Assembly: GCA_025917655.1 (NCBI GenBank) | Contig: CP084611.1 | Span: forward strand, 930,001-994,000 | Source of the DNA: Chlorella sorokiniana | Lineage: Eukaryota > Chlorophyta > Trebouxiophyceae > Chlorellales > Chlorellaceae | DNA length: 64,000 nucleotides | Direction of reading: 5' to 3' | Shown: piece by piece, positions 1 to 9,900 of the stretch | Layout of the letters: each line of letters opens with the position of its first letter | Numbering within the stretch: position 1 is the first letter of the stretch | Translations under genes and position numbers: made by a program | Notes under the pieces: generated by a model | What the model saw: only the letters and a program-made list of their open reading frames with translations | Databases searched by the model: none | Told to the model about the DNA's origin: nothing

Positions 1-230
1 CGGCAAAGTGCCAGGCCTGTTGGATATTCCAGGGTGGTGCAACAGCCGGCAGGAAAACCGACTGCAAAGCAGGCGGCTGCAGGTCAGGGCTGTCCTCATG
101 CAGCTGTGCCTGCCGCGGTGATGGCGGCGGCGGCAGCTGCTGCTGGCTCAGGTGCTTAGGTTGGGCCTGCTTGCGCTTCCCTGCTGAACCCCTCTGCTGG
201 TCCTTCAAGATCTGCTGTTGTTGTTGTTTC
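1..230 (-). repeat. Copy of the 5947-6170 segment
   Basis: This segment matches 5947-6170 closely in the same orientation. Both read, on the minus strand, a basic stretch with GSAGKRKQAQPKHLSQQQ followed by a Pro-rich linker. In gene B it lies directly after the N-terminal Gln run. In gene A it lies about 1.5 kb downstream of the N-terminus. Confidence 0.85.
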
Positions 231-2202
231 TGCTGGGGCTCAGGCTGTTCATGCTGCTGCTGCTGTTGAGGCTGAGGCTGTTGTTGCTGCTGCATTTCCT
301 GCAGGTGTGCCCCAGCCTCGCCGTTGCTTGCAACTTGCCTGGACTGCCGCATCCACTGCCTGCCCTTCACAAGAGCAAGCTGCAGCACCGACAATGCACT
401 CGCAGCGCTAGCTCGGTGAACCTGGCAGTTGGCTGCCTGCACCCCCGCTGCAGTCAGCGGCACCTGCCAGGCATGCGGGAAGCAGCCAGCGGCATGCAAG
501 GCTGCCAAGTCCACAGCTGCCGGCTGCCCATCTGCTGTGGGGGGTTGACGCAGCCCTCCAGGCTGGCACCAGGCAGCGCCCCCACTGCAGCAGCTGCTGA
601 ATGTACTGGTGCGGCTCCTGCTCAGCCGGGTCATACTGCGGCGGCTCGCTGCCCAACCATTCACGCAGCAGGTTGGTGTCAGCAGCAGCGGTTGCCTCCT
701 GGCCATACCTCCTGCAGCAACGGCCCGCCGGTTCAGCCGGCCAATGTCAGATGCACTCATCCTCGCAAAATCGATGAGCAGGCCAGGGGCTGCAAAGCAG
801 GGTTTGCAAGGTCTCTCACCGTGTGGCTGGCACAACTCGCTGGAGAGAGCTTGCCACCAGGCGCACCGCCTCATGTTGCCCGTCTGTAACCCTCCGCGGC
901 AGCGCCAGCATGCGAGCCTCGGGCGGTACGCCAACCAGCTGGCGTCTGGCCTGCTCAGCTCGCTGGGCGTCCAGCGGCGGCAGCGACCGGAAGACGACGA
1001 TCTCGCGAGCAAGCTCCAGAACCAGCTGCCGGCTGCTGTCATACAGGAGGGTGTGCAGGGGGTGGCCAGGCTGGTAAGCAACCACCGCAGCCGAGTCCCA
1101 CACATCATCCTCTACGCTGTAGTGCAGCAGGTGGAGGCCCTCGATGGCGGCGCCATAGCCGCGCCCCTCTCCTTTGCCGCCTGCTGCATCAAGGCCGCGC
1201 TGCGCACAGTGTTGTACGCAAGCGGCAGGGGCCACGCCGCGGGGTGCAGGCCTGCAGAGGCAAGTGAATGGGGCCAGCATCTTGCCTATGTGTTGCACGT
1301 GGTAAGCATGCCATCCCAGCACTGCGTTACTGCTTGTCAGAGTCGCTCATGGCCAGCACCGGGTGCAGCCGCCACTTCCCCCACCTGCCGCGTGCATGCG
1401 CTGGTAGTCGACTGCCGCTCCGTGGCCGGCCATCTGCTGCGGGAAGAAGCTGCAGGCTGCGCTGCGCGTCACAACCCTGCCAGAGGCAGCAGTCAGTAGG
1501 TCTGCCAGCCGCTGCCACTCGTCCCGACAGTCCTGCAGCACCGTTGAATGGCACGACAGGACATTAGTAAATGTTGCATGCTGTGCGTGCGTGCTGATAG
1601 AAGCAAGCAGGATGTGCCCATCGCAATCAAACGCTCTGGCACGCCCACCCGCAGGTCTCCGAGCATCGCAGTGCCTAGGCGGTCGGTCAAGGCGCTCGCA
1701 AGCTCATCCAAGGTGGCGCTGGGGGCAGGCGCGGGGCGGGCCGCCCGCCGTCGTCCCGGAACAGCGTGGCGCACAGGCCCTCGAAGCGTTTCAGCTGCTC
1801 CAGCCGTTGCAACTCATGGGCACGTTGGTCCGATGGTTGCTGCTGCTGCTGCTCCTGCTGGACGTCTGAACCACCATCTTCCGACTCCATTCTGACGTCT
1901 GAAGACGGCTCAGGCGGAGCTCGGGCCGGAGGCTGGCCTTCTGCCAAGCATCCCAAACCATCAAGCGAGCCTGCCTCTCCTGCCATGCTGCTGCCGTCAG
2001 TAGATCCAGGTGCCTTGACCTCGTGATCATCCTCCGAAATCACTGTGTCTGGTGCGCTGACAGGTGCTGTGGGCGCCGGCGAGGGGTGGCTTGTCGCTGC
2101 GCCGCCTGCTGCCGGGGAAACCCCGACTGGATTGCCTCCATCCTGGCTGCCCTGCTCAGTGCCTTGGATATGCTCTGGCGTTTTGATGGTCTCGCACTCC
2201 AT
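1..2202 (-). CDS. Gene A: repeat-family regulator with Tudor-like segment, 3' end outside window
   Basis: I do not recognise a named gene. The start at 2202 (MECETIKTPEHIQG) is chosen because gene B begins with nearly the same residues at 6624. In order, the coding pieces are an acidic N-terminus ending in a Gln run (about 2202-1840), a Leu-rich segment containing KRFEGLCATLFRDD (about 1835-1700), and a segment at about 1170-1030 containing VEDDVWDSAAVVAYQPGH and LHTLLYDSSRQLVLEL, which has the look of a Tudor/Agenet barrel. A piece at about 660-560 with PHQYIQQLLQW is shared with gene B, and a second Gln-rich basic part (300 to 1) continues off the left edge. Frames change between pieces, so introns and missing bases are both likely. 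A nuclear or chromatin role is inferred from the Tudor-like segment and from the relatives only. Confidence 0.4.
424..690 (-). repeat. First copy of a three-copy exon-bearing repeat
   Basis: The segment is repeated at about 3955-4150 and 4735-4985 with only scattered differences. On the minus strand it encodes the end of an AP2-like half-domain (PHQYIQQLLQW), then a likely short intron, then a reading with RWLLPACLAGAAD. Conservation extends over the intron-like part, so this is genomic duplication and not reuse of processed copies. Confidence 0.8.
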
Positions 2203-2375
2203 TCACCCAGGCTGCTCGCGCCTTCGCTACCACCTCGACCAGGCCGAACTGCGATCCGCTCAGCGACAGACTAGTAATCAGCGAGGGTGACCAAACATTG
2301 AAGCGTGTTGCACAATCAAGAACGAGGAAATGAGGACGCTGCAGAGCGTCGCTGCCCTGTCAACTCCCCAGCGCT
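1838..2375 (-). repeat. Copy of the 6255-6795 segment (5' end and upstream flank of genes A and B)
   Basis: The N-terminal coding part and at least 170 bases upstream of the start codon match between genes A and B. The duplicated unit therefore included the presumed promoter. Differences are scattered substitutions and one short in-frame addition in gene B (SHPSTSHPS). Confidence 0.85.
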
Positions 2376-2397
2376 GTCAACTCCCCAGCGCGCTGCG

Positions 2398-2955
2398 CTG
2401 CAGCGGCGTCCCAGTGCGCCGGCTGCCGCAAGGCCTGGTTTGGGTGGCTGGACCGGCAGCGCGCCGCCGTCGCGGCCGACCTCATGGCGGTGTGGCAGCA
2501 GCAGCTGGCTGAGCAGCAGCCGCTGAGCGCCGCCGCGCGGGCCTCCAGGTCGGGAGCGGCGTCGCCGGTGCAGCACGCGTCTTTGCCGGCGACCCTGGCT
2601 CGTGCTTCGCCTGGCTGGCCTGCGGGGGCTGCGCCTGTGTCGCGCCTCGCGGATGCATGGCGGCAAGTATGTGCCCTGCAGTGCAGCCACCATGTTCTGT
2701 ACTGTACAGCTTTGCTGCCCCCTGCTCCCATTTTGTACAGCTGAGCCTGCGGAAGCTGTTGGCCCTGGAGCGGGGAGGAGGTGGAAGACCCGGCCCCGCC
2801 GCCCAGACGCTGCCGGTCAGGACTCGGTCAGATTCTGAATCACGGATTTGCGGCAGCAGCCGCTGGCTGCGCCTCCCTGCTAGTGCCGTGCCATCCCTCC
2901 CCCTTACCTGCTCCTCGGCTTGCGGGTGGGGACGTGGAGCCGTATGTGCACCAAT
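2398..2955 (+). pseudogene. Inverted, internally deleted fragment of an E-like gene
   Basis: The plus strand reads an AP2-like piece with WLDRQRAAVAADLMAVWQQQ, which matches gene E (minus strand, about 9810-9690) almost residue for residue. The likeness continues through the following non-coding bases of E. It then jumps, without the roughly 1.3 kb that separates the two pieces in E, to a part that matches E at about 8110-7985 (ICGSSRWLRLPA, then GGDVEPYV against GGEVEPYV). Because intron-like sequence is included, it came from genomic DNA and not from mRNA. No start codon or continuing frame is visible, so I read it as a relic inserted in reverse between genes A and B. Confidence 0.7.
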
Positions 2956-3115
2956 CAAACGACACCTGCCTGGCTATGTGTATTTACAAGTTTACAGGCG
3001 CTACAATACAACATTTTTTGCTTTGTCTGTTCATAGGTATGTCTGTCCATATGTGCACAAATGGGTAAGAGCAATAGCATGCTTCGGAAACACTTGCCCT
3101 CAGCGGCCCTAGCAC

Positions 3116-3580
3116 TCAGCTGGCGATGTCCAACGCCAGGCGAAGCCCTTCCTCCAGCTGCTCCCAGCTGCCCGAGCTCAAGGTGACCACTGTCGCATCA
3201 AACACCTCCTTCTGCTGCCCAGGAGTCAGCTCGCGCCAGCGGCGGACGACATCCTGACGGGCAGAAAGTACGATTCAGTCAGCAGGAGCCACACGGCACA
3301 CCCATCGAATATGATGATCCCAGGCGTGTGTCACATTCAGTGATGTTGCAGCGCCGCACACCCGCAACGTCTCGCCACCCTTGCTTGCAAGCACGAGCAG
3401 CTGCAGGGGGCGCAGCATGCTGTTGACAGTGAGGTTGCTGGCTGCGGACACGACTGCTGCCCTCGCATCTTCCACTTTGCGCTCTGTGATCCCAGCCGCA
3501 AGGCTGGACAGGGCAGATGACACTGCTTGGCGGCTGGGCAGCGGCTGGGCGGCATGGACACCCGTGCCACCTGGCTGCTG

Positions 3581-3611
<31 letters not shown>

Positions 3612-6600
3612 CGCTGTTGTTGCTCCCGCTCCTGCTGCCGCTGCTGCGGTTCCTGGTGCTGCTGCCGCTGTTGTTGCTCAAAACGCTCCTCTAGACATTG
3701 CTGCTCGACGGACCCCTTGCGACGTCGACGCTTGAGGGGCGGCCTGGTGGCCTGCCCAAGAGGCTCTTCCACCTCCTCTACATCGCTCACTTCCCTGGCC
3801 CGCTTGGAACTGCCGCCATTGGCGTCCCCGACAGGCCGCAGCAGGTGCAGGCCGTGGGCTGCCTGCAGGGTGTCCCTGCGGAAGCGGTACATGCCCTTCT
3901 GCATTGCTTTTTGAAGCAGTTCAGCCGGGTCGGCGGCATACTGTGCCGCCATGCGCCGGTTGGCTGCCTGCACCCCGCCGCTGTCAGCGGCACCTGCCAG
4001 GCATGCGGAAAGCAGCCAACGGCGTGCAAGGCTGCCAAGTCCACGGCTGCCAGCTGGCCGTCTGCTGTTTGTCGGGTGACGCAGCCCTCCAGGCTGGCAC
4101 CAGGCGGCGCCCCCACTGCAGCAGCTGCTGAATGTACTGGTGCGGCTCCAGCTCAGCAGGGTCGTAGTCGGGGCCTCCCCCGCCAGTTCATGCAGCAGCA
4201 TAGTTGAGTTGGGACTGCTGGTGTTTCCCCTGGTCCTGCAGGTGAGACCGAGACAAATCAAGAGCTTAGTCCGTAGACAAAGAGCTCATCAGGCTGCTTA
4301 TAGTGTGGTGGCACACTCGCGTAAAAACATCAATGCCAATGCACAGGCAAAGCCTGACCTGAAGTCTGGGATGAGGCGCAGCAAGCAGCGGAAGACGTTG
4401 TGCGAACGGTGAGAGGAGGCAGAGGGTCCCACTCTCGGCATTGGGAGCAGGCCTGCTGTAGGCACCCTGGCAGTTTGCTGGTCTGCCGCTTTCCTGCGAC
4501 GCTTGGGCACCTGTGATGGTGCCTCGAGAGAATTAGCCTCCTCCTCCGGCTGCCCCTCCTCCTCCTCCCCCTCCTCACCGCTGATTGACAGCTCATCACT
4601 GCTGCTGCTGTCTGCCTCGACAGCCCGTCTGTTCAGAGCCTCCGCTGCCATCAAGGTGTGTTTGCGGGCACCATGCAAGCCCTTCTGCATTGCTTTCTGC
4701 AGCAGTCCAGCCGGGTCGGCGGCATACTGTGCCGCCATGCGCCGGTTGGCTGCCTGCACACCCCGCCGCAGTCAGCGGCACCTGCCAGGCATGCGGAAAG
4801 CAGCCAGCGGCGTGCAAGGCTGCCAAGTCCACGGCTGCCGGCTGGCCGTCTGCTGTCGGGGGTGACGCAGCCCTCCAGGCTGGCACCAGGCGGGGCCCCC
4901 ACTGCAGCAGCTGCTGAATGTATTGGTGTGGCTGCTGCTCAGCGCGGTCGTACTGCGGCGGCTCGCTGCCCAGATGGTTCTGCACGCTTAATCTGCTGCC
5001 ATTCTTGGCTGCCATCCTGTGCTTGGGTGAAAGAGCGCAGGGCTTATTCAGGTTCCAGTTGCAGGCAAAACAGCATGACCGGCTGCTGTCAACCAACTTG
5101 ACTTGCAAGAATGCAGCAGAGCAGCATTACGGTCACGCCTGCCGAATGTGCCGACACAATTTAGAGGGCTTGCCTGGTGTTGGGAACAAGGCGTCTTAGG
5201 CTGTTGCACAAGGCGCGTGCACGTTCAGAAGGCATCTGCCACCCGACAACCGCCAACGGCAGAATTCGGCTGGTTGCCTGCTGCCAACTCTGGCTGGCAC
5301 GCACATCTGGGCGGTCGCTCACTGAGCCCAACTGGGGCTGCAGCCGCCCCGTATGGGCCTCTGTTGCTGCCGTAGCTGCAAAGGCTGCGCCACGTCTCCA
5401 TTCGCCGGCTGGCAGGTGCTTGATGAGCACCCGCTGCCCCTGCTTCAGGCCCACCCAGTCACCCTCCACTGCCCCGCTGTCCACGACCCACCGGGTCCAA
5501 TCCGCGCCCTGCAAAGCATTGGAGCTGCTTGGCATGCTCAACAGGGTGTTAAGACGAGGTAGAGCTATGGTAGACCTGCCAGCCCGCGTAGTCTCGCCTT
5601 CAGCATCCACGCGTTGTCACTTCGCTTGCAGTACTCAAAGCGATACGAAGCACCTCCCGGCGCGGCAACCTCCAGCATCTGCCCACTTGGAATGGGCCGC
5701 CGCCCTGTAAGCCACTGGAACACTGAATCTGCATCGTGCAAACAGCACATAAAGTGAAGAGACGCTCGAGCAGTCCCCGCATTGCAGGACGGACAGTTTG
5801 GTGACCCAACCAGGGTTCAGAGCGTTGATGACGGCAGCAGCTCAAGCAATGCAGGCATGCCTGGCCCGCCCACCATGCAATCCGAGGTAAGGCCTGTGAT
5901 TCCGCGTGGCAGTGCTGGTGATGCTCCGCCAGATCCATCCGCCAGCGGCAAAGTCCCAGGACCTTTGGCTATTCCAGTCTGGTGCAACAGCCGGCATCAA
6001 AACTGACTGCGCAGCAGGCAGCTGCAGGCCAGGGATGTCTTCACGCAGCTGTGCCTGCCGCGGTGATGGCGGAGGCGGCAGCTGCTGCTGGCTCAGGTGC
6101 TTAGGCTGCGCCTGCTTGCGCTTCCCTGCTGAACCCCTCTGCTGGTCCTTCAAGACCTGCTGTTGTTGATGGTGCTGTTGCTGCTGGGGCTCAGGCTGTT
6201 CATGCTGCTGCTGTTGTTGAGGCTGTTGCTGCTGCTCCTGCTCCTGCTGCTGCTGCTGCTCCTGCTGGACGTCTGAATCATCATCTTCCAGTTCCATTTC
6301 GACGTCTGAAGACGGCTCAGGCGGAGCTCGGGCCGGAGGCTGGTCTTCTGCCAAGCAGCCCAAACCATCAAGCGAGCCTGCCTCTCCTGCCATGCTGCTG
6401 CCATCAGTAGATCCAGGTGCCGTGCCTCCATGATCACCCTCCGAAGTTACTGTGGCTGGTGCGCTGACAGGTGCTGTGGGCGCCGGCGAGGGGTGGCTTG
6501 TCGACGGATGGCTCGTCGGTGCGCCGCCTGCTGCCAGGGAAACCCCGACTGGGTTGCCTCCATCCTGGCTCCCCTGCTCAGTGCCTTGGATATGTTCTGG

Positions 6601-6624
6601 CGTGTTCATGGTCTCGCACTCCAT
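3116..6624 (-). CDS. Gene B: repeat-family regulator with duplicated exon pair and shared C-terminal module
   Basis: Unnamed gene. The start at 6624 (MECETMNTPEHIQG) matches gene A. Then follow an acidic part, a long Gln run (about 6275-6160), a basic Pro-rich linker, and an uncharacterised part at 5750-5450 with GQMLEVAAPGGASYRFEY and GDWVGLKQGQRVLI, which might be a B3-like or Tudor-like barrel. Next comes a duplicated pair: PHQYIQQLLQW plus AANRRMAAQYAADPAGLLQK at 4990-4400, and again at 4215-3370. The end is the family tail: SMLRPLQLLVLASKGGETLR, an intron (splice near 3355 and 3253), then DVVRRWRELTPGQQKEVFDA and WEQLEEGLRLALDIAS with stop at 3116-3118. One frame break lies at the GGGG run 4170-4173 and fits a missing base. 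One gene is the simplest reading; two adjoining genes are possible. Nuclear location is inferred. Confidence 0.45.
3955..4150 (-). repeat. Second copy of the three-copy repeat
   Basis: It matches 424-690 and 4735-4985. In gene B it carries the second PHQYIQQLLQW and RWLLSACLAGAAD readings. Confidence 0.8.
4735..4985 (-). repeat. Third copy of the three-copy repeat
   Basis: It matches 424-690 and 3955-4150. It lies about 780 bases from the second copy in the same orientation, as expected from a tandem exon duplication inside gene B. Confidence 0.8.
6160..6275 (-). repeat. Gln-coding CAG/CAA tract in gene B
   Basis: On the minus strand this is an almost pure run of Gln codons broken by His and Glu-Pro. 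Similar tracts lie at about 1838-1860 and 225-300 in gene A, where about 1.5 kb separates the two halves. Confidence 0.85.
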
Positions 6625-6795
6625 TCACCCAGGCTGCTCGCGCGTTCGCTTCCACCTCGACCAGGCCGAGATGCGATCCGCTCAGAGACAGGCTAGTAAT
6701 CAGCGAGGGGCGACCGAACATTGAAGCGTGTTGCAGAACCAAGAACGATTAAACGAGGACGCTGCAGAGCGCTGCTGCCCTGTCATCTGCCCCAG

Positions 6796-6999
6796 TGGCG
6801 TCCCGAGCTCGAGCGGCATGGAGGCCAGCTCATCAGTGCACTGATGCAGCTGCCTTGGCAGGGTGTGCCCAACTATTTAACTCACGAAAAGGATTGCAGC
6901 ATCAGGTATGGCAATGCCTGAACACCCATCCCGCTTGGTGTGCAACGTGCGGGCTTTGTGTGCGGCCAGGTGGTGCCGCGTGCCCAGGTTGGCTCCTGC
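6796..6999. other. Spacer between genes E and B
   Basis: No coding part is seen. It should hold the 3' end of gene E; the likeness to gene A's upstream flank stops near 6795. Confidence 0.5.
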
Positions 7000-9900
7000 T
7001 CACAGCGACCATCTCAGCGCCTGCTCCAGCTTGTCCCACGCAGCCTCGCTGCAGGGCACCACCGCCGCGTCGAAAATCTCATGCTGCTTGCTCAGCGGGT
7101 AGGCACGCCAGTTGCGCACAATGTCCTGCGGGGCGGCACGGGGGCAGGGTGAGTGCTGCATGGGTGGGTCTTCAGCAGAATGTGCCATGGAGGCACGCTG
7201 GCAATGCTGGTCTTGTTGACACAGTGGCCAGCAGCAACCGCTTGCCGTGCACAATTCAAAGAAACGGAGAAAGGTTCAATAGCGACAAGCATGCGGGTCA
7301 TCTGGCAGCTGGCATGCGGTTTCAGGTGCCGGGCTCACCCACAGGACCTGGCCGCCCTTGCCGCCGATCGCCAGCAGCTTCAGCGGGCGCAGCATGCTCT
7401 CCGCACTCTCCGTGTCTGCCGCCGCAAACGCCTCCAGCGCCTGCTGCACCTTGCGCTGTGCCACCTGGGTAGCAAGCTCTGTCAAGGCCGGTGGGGCCGC
7501 GGCGGCCCCGCCGCCGCTGCCCGCCGACGCCAGCTGGCCGCCGCTGCCGCCTGAGGCGGCAGCTTCGGACCCTCCTGGTGCGATCGACGGCTCCTGCTTT
7601 GCTGCAGGTGGCTGATGTAGCTGTCCGTGGGACATTTGCGACTGCGGCTGCGGCAGCGAGGGGGCCTCCTGCTTCAAGGCCGTCACACCGCCACCCTCGC
7701 CAGCGCCGCCAGCCAGCCCCGTCTCTTTGCCGGGGCCGCTGCTGCGGCATCCGCCAGCATGTCCAAGAGATCCAGCTGAGAGCCACCCTCAGGCGAGGAG
7801 CGTGGCACGGCCCCAGGCTGCGCGGGCGGCAACGGCGCTGCTGCGCGAGCGGGCTTGCGCCGGTGCGTCGGCTTGGGGGCGGCGCTGTCGGGGAGCCGCC
7901 GATGGCCGCAGCGCCGGCTGGCTGCTGCTGCGGCTGTGGCGGAGGGGGAGGGGGCAGCAGGGCGGCCGCCTCCTCGGCAACTACTTGCACATACGGCTCC
8001 ACCTCCCCGCCTGCAAACCGAAGAGCAGGGGGAGCATGGGTGGGAGGGATGGCACCGCACTGCAGGGAGGCGCAGCCAGCGGCTGCTGCCACAAATCTGC
8101 AAATCAAACTCTGACCGGGTCCTGGTCGGCATGAACGGGACCTCTTCAGGCGGGAATGGGGGTGTGCAGGGCGGGGGGGGCGCGCGCGTGCGTGTGCACA
8201 GATGTGCATCAGCGGCAGTGCACCTGCCAGCTGGCGCAGGTGCGGCGCCCAGCGCACGTAGAATGCCAGTGGGTGGTTGAGCGGCGGTGGCGGCGGGCCG
8301 GGCGGCGCCGCATCGCCCGCCGTGCTGCCCTGCCGCTCCAGCCCCGGGGGCGGCGCCGTGCCAGTGCCAGCGGCTGCACCTGCGGCCTCCTGCCCTTGCT
8401 GCTGCTGCTGCTGTTCGTGTTGCTGCTGCTGCTGAGGGGGCGGGGCCTCGGGCAGCCTGCCGCCAAGCGCCAGCCAGCCCCACACAGCCAGCAGGTCACG
8501 CGCAACCTCTGCCTGCTCCGGGGTGGGCAGGCCCTCCACACGCAGCTGCAGAGGGGGCGGGGCGAGCGGCGAGAGTTGGGGGAGATGAAGAGGCACAGGG
8601 CACGCACAAACTCCCACACCCTGCCCTGGATCCCGAATGCAGAGCGTGCGGCTCACACACTGCCAGGCCAGTGCCCGGCTAGAGGCTCACCGGCACAATC
8701 TGACCATTGCCGTCCCTGCAGGCTGCAGCCGCCGTCCAGCTGTTGTCGCGCTCCGAAAAGACAACCCCCACCCGGCGCCGCCCAGCCCCGTCTGCTCCCG
8801 GCGACGCCCTCACAACAGCCGCGCCCCGCGGCGGCGCCAACGGCGGGCGCTTGCGCTTGCGCTCGGGTGGCGTTGCGCCCTGCTGCGCCTGCTGCGCCAG
8901 CTGCGCCTGCTCCTGGCTGTTGCGGCGCTCAAGCGGCCGGGCGTGGCGAGCGGCGGCACCCCGCTGGCCGGGCAGGGGGTCCTGAGGGACCACCGCCGCC
9001 AAGAAGAGCACCATCTGCTGGGTGGTGTGAACCTGCCTGCGGGGATGAAAGCACGGGGCCGGCGGGGCAGCGGGGCGGAGGGAGCATGAGCTATGCATGG
9101 TGGCTGCCTCATACATGACAGTAACAGGCAAAGTTATGTGGTGCATGCAGTGAGGTGACCTTGCAAACAGCAGGAAGCAGCAGCCAGAGGGATCCCACCT
9201 CAGCTGCTCCAGCAGCTCCTCGTCGCCCTGGTACCCCGCCCCCAGATTCAGCTCAGCTTCCGCCGGCGCCATCTCGACGTCCCGCGGCTGCGCCCGCCCC
9301 GCCGCAGCTGTGGCGGCGCTGCCCGGTAGGCTGCCCGACCCCGCGCTGCCCAGCATGGCGGCGGCGGCAGCCTGCATGGCGGCGACCTCGTCCAGCAGCG
9401 CGGTGTCGCTGGCTGTGGGGGCGGCGGGGCCGGGTCTTCCACCTCCTCCCCCGCTCCAGGGCCAGCAGCTCCCGCAGGCTCAGCTGCACAGAGCGGGAGC
9501 GGGGGCGGCAAAGCCGTACAATACAGATCATGGTGGCTGCACTGCCCAGGTCGCAAACTTGCCGCCATGCATCCGCGAGGTGCCACACAGGCGCATCCCC
9601 ACAGGCCAGCCAGGCGAAGCACGAGCCAGGGTTGCCGAAAAGACGCGTGCTGCACTGGCGACGCCGCCCCTGACCTGGCGGCCGCGCGGCGGCGCTCAGC
9701 GGCCGCCTGCTCCGCCAGCTGCTGCTGCCACACCGCCACGAGGTCTGCCGCGACGGCGGCGCGCTGCCGGTCCAGCCGCCCAAACCAGGCCTTGCGGCAG
9801 CCGGCGCACTTGGCCTGCATCAATGTCCAGCCCACCGCGTCAAACCAACACCAGACGACCGCAGTTGGCAGGGTCTGCCACACCGCAGCACTGCCACAGC

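Noticed and set aside
3275-4261. A single long uninterrupted minus-strand frame as one exon of gene B
   Set aside because: Its first part reads the repeat in a frame unlike the other copies; comparison points to an intron and one missing base near 4170, so only about 3990-3367 is kept as coding in that frame.
6160-6275. CAG-rich tract as a CRISPR-like or satellite array
   Set aside because: It is an in-frame Gln-coding tract within a gene, with no spacers.
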